Below, piece by piece: positions 58,529 through 64,000 of a stretch of DNA of 64,000 nt; within the stretch, counting starts at the first letter, position 1, and each line of letters starts with the position of its first letter. The stretch is from Tetraselmis striata. Lineage: Eukaryota > Chlorophyta > Chlorodendrophyceae > Chlorodendrales > Chlorodendraceae. The DNA is taken from contig VCJN01003119.1 of assembly GCA_006384855.1 (NCBI GenBank), positions 1 to 64,000 on the forward strand, read 5' to 3'. A model generated the notes under the pieces. The model did no database searches, was not told the origin of the DNA, and worked only from the letters and a program-made list of their open reading frames with translations. Position numbers and translations under genes: made by a program.

Positions 58529-61003
58529 CTACCATTCGGCGCTGCCGTTGGCGGGGAAAAGCATCAGCGTCTCCGCGCCATCGGACGACAGCATGTTCAT
58601 GAACTGCGGCAGACTGATGCGGCCATTCTTGGCGCCCTCCACCTCGTTCAGCACCTCCCTCAGCTCCGCCACAGACTCCTCCGGCAGCAGCGCATGCAGC
58701 TCGTCCAGGTCGAGCTCGCCGCTGCTGTCGGTGTCCACCGCGGAGAAGAGGTCCTCCACCATTTCGCGCCAATCGTCCCGCTTCTGGACAGTCTCCCAGT
58801 TGAGCAGGGAGGCCAGCAGGTCCTCAAACTTTATGTCGGGGCAGGTCAAGCTCGTGGGGCCGTCTCCGTCCAGGAAGAGCGCGGCGCACTCGTCGGGGTC
58901 CGTCTCCAGCTGGCTCGCCATCTCCCATACCTCCGCGTCCGTGAGGTGGTTACCGCCCTGCTGCACCAGCTCGCTCAGCCCCTGTCGAAACTGTGTGAAG
59001 GTGACCGAGTCCTGGGTGCCGCCCAGCTCGGTGAACAACTCCCGCAGGTGCATGACCTGTGCCGCAGAAGCGCAGGTCAGGAAAAAAGCCCCCGCAAACC
59101 AAGGCGGCAAGCACAAGGGGTTAACGGTGCTGGACTGCAGCTAGCCTATGATTTGTGAGACGGCCAACTAAAACTTTATGGACGGGATGCAGAGAGGCAG
59201 AAGATATCCTCCAGAAAGCGGGGAGAGAGCGGGGGGGAGGGAAGGGGGGGACACCTGCGGGTCCCTCGAGTTGGAGATGCGGCCGGCAAGCTTCCGGAGC
59301 AGGGTCTTCTTGAGCACGTTGAAGGTGCCAAACATCTGCAGGCGACGGACGACGTCCGAGCTGAGCGTGTCCTCCTGCTTGGCACTTGCCTCGCCGCCCT
59401 CGCGCACCCACGGATTCTGCAGAGCCTGCACAGCCGTGGGGCGCTTCCGCGGGTCCTTTGCACGCCACCCATCGCATGTCAGCCCGCCACGAGGAGGCTC
59501 ACTGGGCCAGATTCACAAAGTGCCGCACACAGTGCCTCATGGCTACTCCGCAAGCAGCAAAGGCAGCGGCTGGAGGAGCCCGGGGGCACACCTTCTGGAG
59601 CAGGCTGGCCACAAAGTCCTTGGCGCCCTGGCTAACAAACTTCCAGTCCCCACTCTCCAGGTCCAGCGCGTCTCCCTTGACCTTGGCAAACACCTCCTCG
59701 ATGTCGTGATCGCTCATGTTGTCCGCCTTGAACGGCAGCTGCCCGCTCAGCAACAGGTAACACGACACGCCAGCCGCCCAGACATCGGCCTACCACCACC
59801 CCGGCAGCAACCACGTATCAGTGCAGGGCAGGCTGCAGATGCCAAAACACCCAGCCAGGCTTGTCCTAGCCGCGCAGCTGGTCCTGTGCCCCCCCCCCCC
59901 CCCCCCCCCCCTGGGCAGCAGCTGGGGCCTGCCGGACATCACCTCCGGGCCATATTCGCGATCGATGACCTCAGGCGCCATGAAGAAGGAGGTCCCGCAG
60001 CGCTCCGTTAGCACCTGCCACCACAAAGGCGGGAGCGAAGAGGTATTTGCCGCTTGTCAGGCACACCGTCGTGGGATGTGCAGGCCCAGCAGTACACGGG
60101 GCATCCAGGCGCCCCACCGTGCCGCGGGGCGCATAGACGGCGAGGCCGAAGTCGATCGCTTTCAGAGGCGCGTCCTCGCCCTCGTGGTGGAACAAAAAGT
60201 TCTCCGGTTTGATGTCGCGATGCACAACGCTGCACTTGTGGCACTGCGCCACTGTGCGCAGGATGTCGCGCATCAGCTCCGCCACGCGCGCCTGCGAAAT
60301 GCCACTCACCGGTGAGCTGAGGTCGCGGCGGTTGGCCCTCAGCCCATCGCACCCATCGCCAGCCACTGGCAGCCAGATGCGCAGGGCGTCGTCTCACCTC
60401 GGAGTAGTGGCCGTCACTCTCGTCAGCGAGGCGGCTGGCTAGCGTGCCGCCCGTGCAGGCCTCCATGACCATGTGCAGGTGACCCGGCGTCTTGAACACC
60501 TCGTACAGCGTGCAGATGTTGAGGCAGCGCCCCACGCGTGTCAGGACGTCGATCTCCGCCTGCTGCTTCTCCTGTGCGCTCAAGTTGCGCGGCAGCCGCA
60601 TCGTCTTGATCGCATAGGTGTTGTTATTGTTCCGGCTGACCACCTCGTGCACAATGCCAAAGCCCCCCTGCCCCAGCACCCGCTTGATCTCAAAGCGCTG
60701 CTCCAGTCCGTCCCCCATGATAACCTTGGCGGACCTGCGCATACCACCAGGCGGGTGCGGGTGAGATCCAAGTGCGGGCAGGTCCCAACTGGCAGTCACA
60801 TCCCTCCCCAAGTCGGGAGGCGCATGCCTGTGGACCGAGCATGTGGCAGCCTTGCGAGTGTGGCGCGGGACTGCTCCTCTCTTCGCCGGAACCCTGAAAG
60901 GCTTGGCGCCCCGGAGCACCGTAGACGAACCAGGCAGCTGGATGCTGGGGTTGGCGCGCACTCTGCGGCTGGTGAGGCCGGCGCTGGTTGTCCATAGCGA
61001 CAT
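58529..61003 (-). CDS. Calcium-dependent protein kinase (CDPK), 6 exons, 592 aa
   Basis: Ser/Thr kinase regulated by Ca2+ through fused EF-hands. Exons: 60398-61003, 60118-60291, 59943-60014, 59592-59789, 59255-59455, 58529-59056; all joins GT..AG, all phase 0. Kinase motifs: glycine loop GQGGFG (111-116), YAIK (Lys 133), HRDIKPEN (226-233), IDFGLA (Asp 249), FMAPEV (Ala-Pro-Glu 273-275), SGQLPF, and a DPRKRPTAVQALQNPW end. A junction helix follows (VLKKTLLRKLAGRI), then the EF-hand lobe. Only the third EF-hand loop (DTDSSGELDLDE, 525-536) has a full set of Ca2+ ligands; the others (near GGTQDSVTFTQF, LDGDGPTSL and EGAKNGRISLPQ) have lost key acidic positions. The start is uncertain: ATG 61003 is the longest frame, but ATG 60742 and ATG 60718 (M-G-D-G) are closer to the kinase. 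With the last, a Gly-2 would be present for possible N-myristoylation. Confidence 0.92.
59889..59911. repeat. C homopolymer in a CDPK intron
   Basis: G run in the transcript, about 30 bases after the donor at 59942. Confidence 0.95.
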
Positions 61004-61530
61004 GGTTGGCCTATTTGATCTTGCTGCAAACGGAAGGTGGAGAGGATGGGGGCGGGGGGGAGCTTGTGAGATGCGGGCAGAGGATCATCAGTATCATGGA
61101 AGAGTGGCATGCTGTGACAAGATGCAGCGAGGTGTTGGAGCAAGATGCGCACTATGGCTGCCAGGAGACATCGTTCTTTGCACCTTCCCCCCCCTTCCAC
61201 CCTCGCTCAGCCTCCACTCCACAGCGGTTTCGACCTCTGCCGATCCCCCCTCCCCAGTGTCGTATCACGCGCGCAGTCACGAGATATCCACTGCGCCGAA
61301 TGTATCTCGCGTCCCGTGGAGAAGGCTGAGGGGCTTTTCGGCGCGAGTAATGCCGAGGCTACTGGAGGGGGCGGTGCTGGGCCACTTGTGCGCGCACAGT
61401 CCAACCAGCGTCGCAAGTACCGATATACCTCGCCAGGCACGCGCCTCTTCGTGACCGCAGCAAAGGCGGCCTCGGCAAGTCGTTACTTGAGGGATGGAAG
61501 GGCACGGTGGTGTCAGGCCCGGAGGATGGT

Positions 61531-61563
<33 letters not shown>

Positions 61564-62254
61564 AGTTCAGTGCAAGTTTCTTACGCCGAAGCCCTCTCCC
61601 GCTCTGCGTCCACCGCAGCTGCGCCAAGCAACAGAGCGCCGCTTCAGGTGTACTTTCACGTACCCGGGTACCAAATTTGCATGGTTGCTCGGCACGGGCG
61701 GCCGCCAGCCACGCATGCCAGCGCAGCGCCCATCCAGCAGCGCAGCATTCGATCTTATGCGCGCGTTTGCGCGCGTCAGTGACAGAAGTAGTACACACGC
61801 CTGCATAAACAAACCTTTCCGTATATAACCGCGTTTACGTACATAGCGACCAACAATTGATAATTAAAGCACTGACGTAAAAATAAACCAATAATTATTT
61901 TCTTATGTCCTTCAGCCGGAATACAGCAATACATACAGCAATACATATCTTGGGTATGTATCAGGCTTATGTCTCTCTTTCGCTGGCAACCTTTCACAGT
62001 TGCTTGTTGCTTTTAGTTCTGTTTGTAGTGCGCACATGTTAAAGCACTGATGTAAGCAATAAAATCATCTACTATGTTTGTTACTATTTATGATGTATAG
62101 CGCATTACATGCAATGGCATGTAGTCGTTATAGAGCAACTTACCCATGATGAATACAGCATGTAATGCTTCGGCGATTCGCTCGATGCCTAGCACAAAAT
62201 TACATATTTACATATGCGCGTCGTGGTCAATTCTGCTGTCCCATGGGCGAACAG
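61004..62254. other. Upstream region of the CDPK gene
   Basis: A possible acceptor (CGTTTGCAG) at about 61023 suggests a 5'-UTR intron. G tract 61531-61560 (30 G). The AT-rich right half shows nothing else. Confidence 0.4.
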
Positions 62255-62395
62255 AAAATCATAGCGTCGCCTACGAGGCGGGCCTTCCATAACTTGATGG
62301 ATCGTTGATGACAAAATAGCCGCCGTCATAGAGACGGGGTCACAGAGGCGGCCGTCATAAAGAAGCTTTTCATTGTTGCCAGTCATGTGCCGGGG
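62255..62395 (+). repeat. Dispersed ~180-bp repeat, copy 3 (more diverged)
   Basis: Shares CGTCGCCTAC, AGGCGGGC.TTCC, GCCGTC..AGAGAC and the GTGCCGGGGGCGAA end with copies at 31900 and 42837. Confidence 0.6.
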
Positions 62396-62417
62396 GCGAA
62401 TAATAGGGCGCGCTATA

Positions 62418-62699
62418 GCGGACAAGGTACATCCCTTGTCCGCTCGGTTTAGCGGTCTTCTCGTATACGAGAGGTCCCGGTATCGATTCTTGGCCGATGC
62501 ATTTTCGGCAATATCGTCCCGGCGTGTTCTGGGTTTACGCATTTGATGCATTAGCCCTTCGGGGTTCGAATGATGCAATGGTCTACGGGCTATGCCAGAC
62601 CCATCACTGCTGTTAGTTGGAGCAAGAGGTCAAGTGTTGGGGCAGCTTCGGCCGCTGAGTGTCCAGGGGCGAACTTTACTTTTACTTTTACTTTTACTT
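62418..62699 (+). repeat. SINE-like segment: tRNA-like boxes and (TTTTAC)n tail
   Basis: CTCGGTTTAGCGGTC (about 62441-62455) resembles a Pol III A box. GGTATCGATTC (about 62480) and GGGTTCGAATG (about 62564) resemble B boxes. The segment ends in TTTAC(TTTTAC)n at 62674-62699, the kind of simple-repeat tail many SINEs have. No full tRNA cloverleaf could be folded, so I do not call a tRNA gene. Confidence 0.35.
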
Positions 62700-63709
62700 G
62701 ATAGGGCTACAGCGAATACGGATTAGGGATTATACCTTCCTTCCGCGCGCATATGATAACGCGCAATATACGAAGACAACATGAGAACGCGCAACTACAA
62801 AAACACGCATCACAGCGACCAGCACCATTAGCGCTATTTCAAATTCAAATTGCTGAATGCAGAGAAATAGTCACTAGCTGTACCAGTACTGTACTATCTC
62901 CGTTCGTCTGCAATCAGTAAATAATGGCGAAATAATAGCGTTGTCTGGGATCAATGCATAGCGACGATTACTAGTTACGAAGTGCAATCGGTGACAAAGG
63001 ATTGTGAACGTCCTGTATCCGCTACCGGAAGCAGAAAGGATTAATCACTAATGCTTTATATTCGTACAGATACGGAGTATTAATATTAACTTAATATATG
63101 TATAAACTTAGTCGCTGCATGACCCACCCGTAGCGATATAAATAAATGCGACGGATACCTGACGAGTGGGCAGGAGCACTGAACGAAAGCTGTGTTGCGC
63201 TGCCCTGCGGAGTAGCAGTAAGTAAACACGCACGAGCAAGGCGGAAACCATAAGCCCCCTGCGGTTGTCCCCTGCGGCAGTTCCTGTCGGCCGTCCTGTT
63301 GCGAGCTGCTGGCCGTTGACTATTTTTCTGAGAACGACATCAGCCAACAACGAATCCGTTTCAGCAGCAGATCGAACTTCCGCGAAGCGCAGGAGGCGTG
63401 TAGCCGGAGCTTATTTGCGTGGTTGCAGCCGAGGCACCCCCTGCCGTACACTTCGAACGCTGGGACTGTGACACCCCGAGAGAGCTGCCTCTTTGGCCGC
63501 TCCGCCGCACGACGCCGTGTACTTGACCCGCACGGACAAACACACCTACCCTTACAGCTACGCGGCCCGATCGGCCGCCGTCCAGCATGGCGGTGATGCG
63601 TTCCCGTATGGTACGCCGAACTAGTGCCGCTTCGGTAAAGCGCCTCGCTTTCTTACGAGTGCCAGCGTTGGACGGTGTGGCTGACGGGTGCTGGCAGTGG
63701 GTTGACAAC
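62700..63709. other. Spacer before the UBE2T-like gene
   Basis: AT-rich to about 63100, then GC-richer, presumably 5' flank and leader of the next gene. No feature supported. Confidence 0.4.
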
Positions 63710-64000
63710 ATGTCGCCTCGGGGTTGGGCGTCCCTGCAGGCGCAGGAGCTGAAGCAGTTGCAGGCGAGCCCACCGCCAGGGGTGTGCGCTTGGCCGGTGG
63801 AGGACAAGTTGAATGAGCTTGAGGCACAGGTACTGTTTGTTTTTTGTTGTCGCCGACCCTGCATGACGAAAACGGGGAGCCGTGCGAGCGCTGATTGTCG
63901 TCAACATTCAGGGGCTAGCAGTGGCAGGGCCCAGTGGTGGAGGGGTCCCGCAGCTGCTACTGCCAGGGCATTTTAGTGATATCTTTGCCTGCTGTGGCTG
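63710..64000 (+). CDS. UBE2T-like ubiquitin-conjugating enzyme E2, first exon, cut by window edge
   Basis: Exon 1 is 63710-63829 (40 codons, donor CAG|GTACTG); the rest runs off the window. Residues 9-40 show the E2 N-terminal helix and first strand: LQAQELKQL, then PPPGVCAW, then LNELEAQ. The PPPG-x-x-x-W pattern with a helix before it and L-x-A-Q after it is closest to UBE2T, the E2 of the Fanconi-anaemia DNA-crosslink repair pathway; other E2s usually lack the PPPG..W combination. The open frame continues upstream to ATG 63587, but 63710 gives the normal E2 N terminus. The UBC fold and catalytic Cys lie outside the window, so the E2 class is certain only for the family, not the member. Confidence 0.7.

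Noticed and set aside
62441-62500. tRNA gene
   Set aside because: A-box and B-box-like words are present, but acceptor, anticodon and T stems do not pair in a cloverleaf.

Overview
The window is nuclear DNA from a eukaryote, most likely a GC-rich green alga (Chlorophyta). The evidence is dense spliceosomal introns with consensus GT..AG borders, GC-rich third positions in coding exons, a plain TGTAA motif downstream of at least one gene, and a mobile-element set that is familiar from algae (PAT-like tyrosine-recombinase element, hAT, Helitron2-like repeats, several LINE remnants). Nothing prokaryotic was seen: no operons, no Shine-Dalgarno sites, no CRISPR. The species was not identified.

Layout. 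(1) 0.3-1.5 kb: a broken duplicate of four exons of the large gene further right. (2) 4.46-6.66 kb, +: a PiT/SLC20-type phosphate transporter in two exons. (3) 7.45-18.85 kb, -: one very large gene. I could join 26 exons with matching phases into a 1,708-residue frame: a low-complexity N terminus, about 13 WD40 blades, a six-transmembrane TRP-type cation channel with a G-N-I-D-L-E pore motif, and a coiled-coil tail. (4) 20.46-23.64 kb: a compact split-direct-repeat element encoding a Gag-like protein and a tyrosine recombinase but no reverse transcriptase. Thirty-three bases beyond it is a hAT element with a perfect 16-bp terminal inverted repeat and an 8-bp target duplication. (5) 25-35.5 kb: at least three decayed LINE-type retroelements. 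(6) 35.6-39.1 kb: three head-to-tail copies of a 1.13-1.17 kb element with Helitron2-like ends. (7) 40.2-41.5 kb, +: a DGAT2-family acyltransferase. (8) 42.06-50.25 kb, -: a kinesin-light-chain-like TPR gene in about 15 exons. (9) 50.3-58.5 kb: long, gene-poor, repeat-bearing DNA. (10) 58.5-61.0 kb, -: a calcium-dependent protein kinase (CDPK), six exons. (11) 63.7 kb to the right edge, +: the first exon of a UBE2T-like ubiquitin-conjugating enzyme.

The genes do not form a pathway. Phosphate uptake, neutral-lipid synthesis, Ca2+-kinase signalling and a probable Ca2+-permeable channel are individually sensible for an alga; I infer no joint function. A striking shared feature is more than 30 long G or C homopolymers. 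Many lie inside introns, and in at least eight introns, from three genes on both strands, the transcript carries a long C run starting a few bases after the splice donor.
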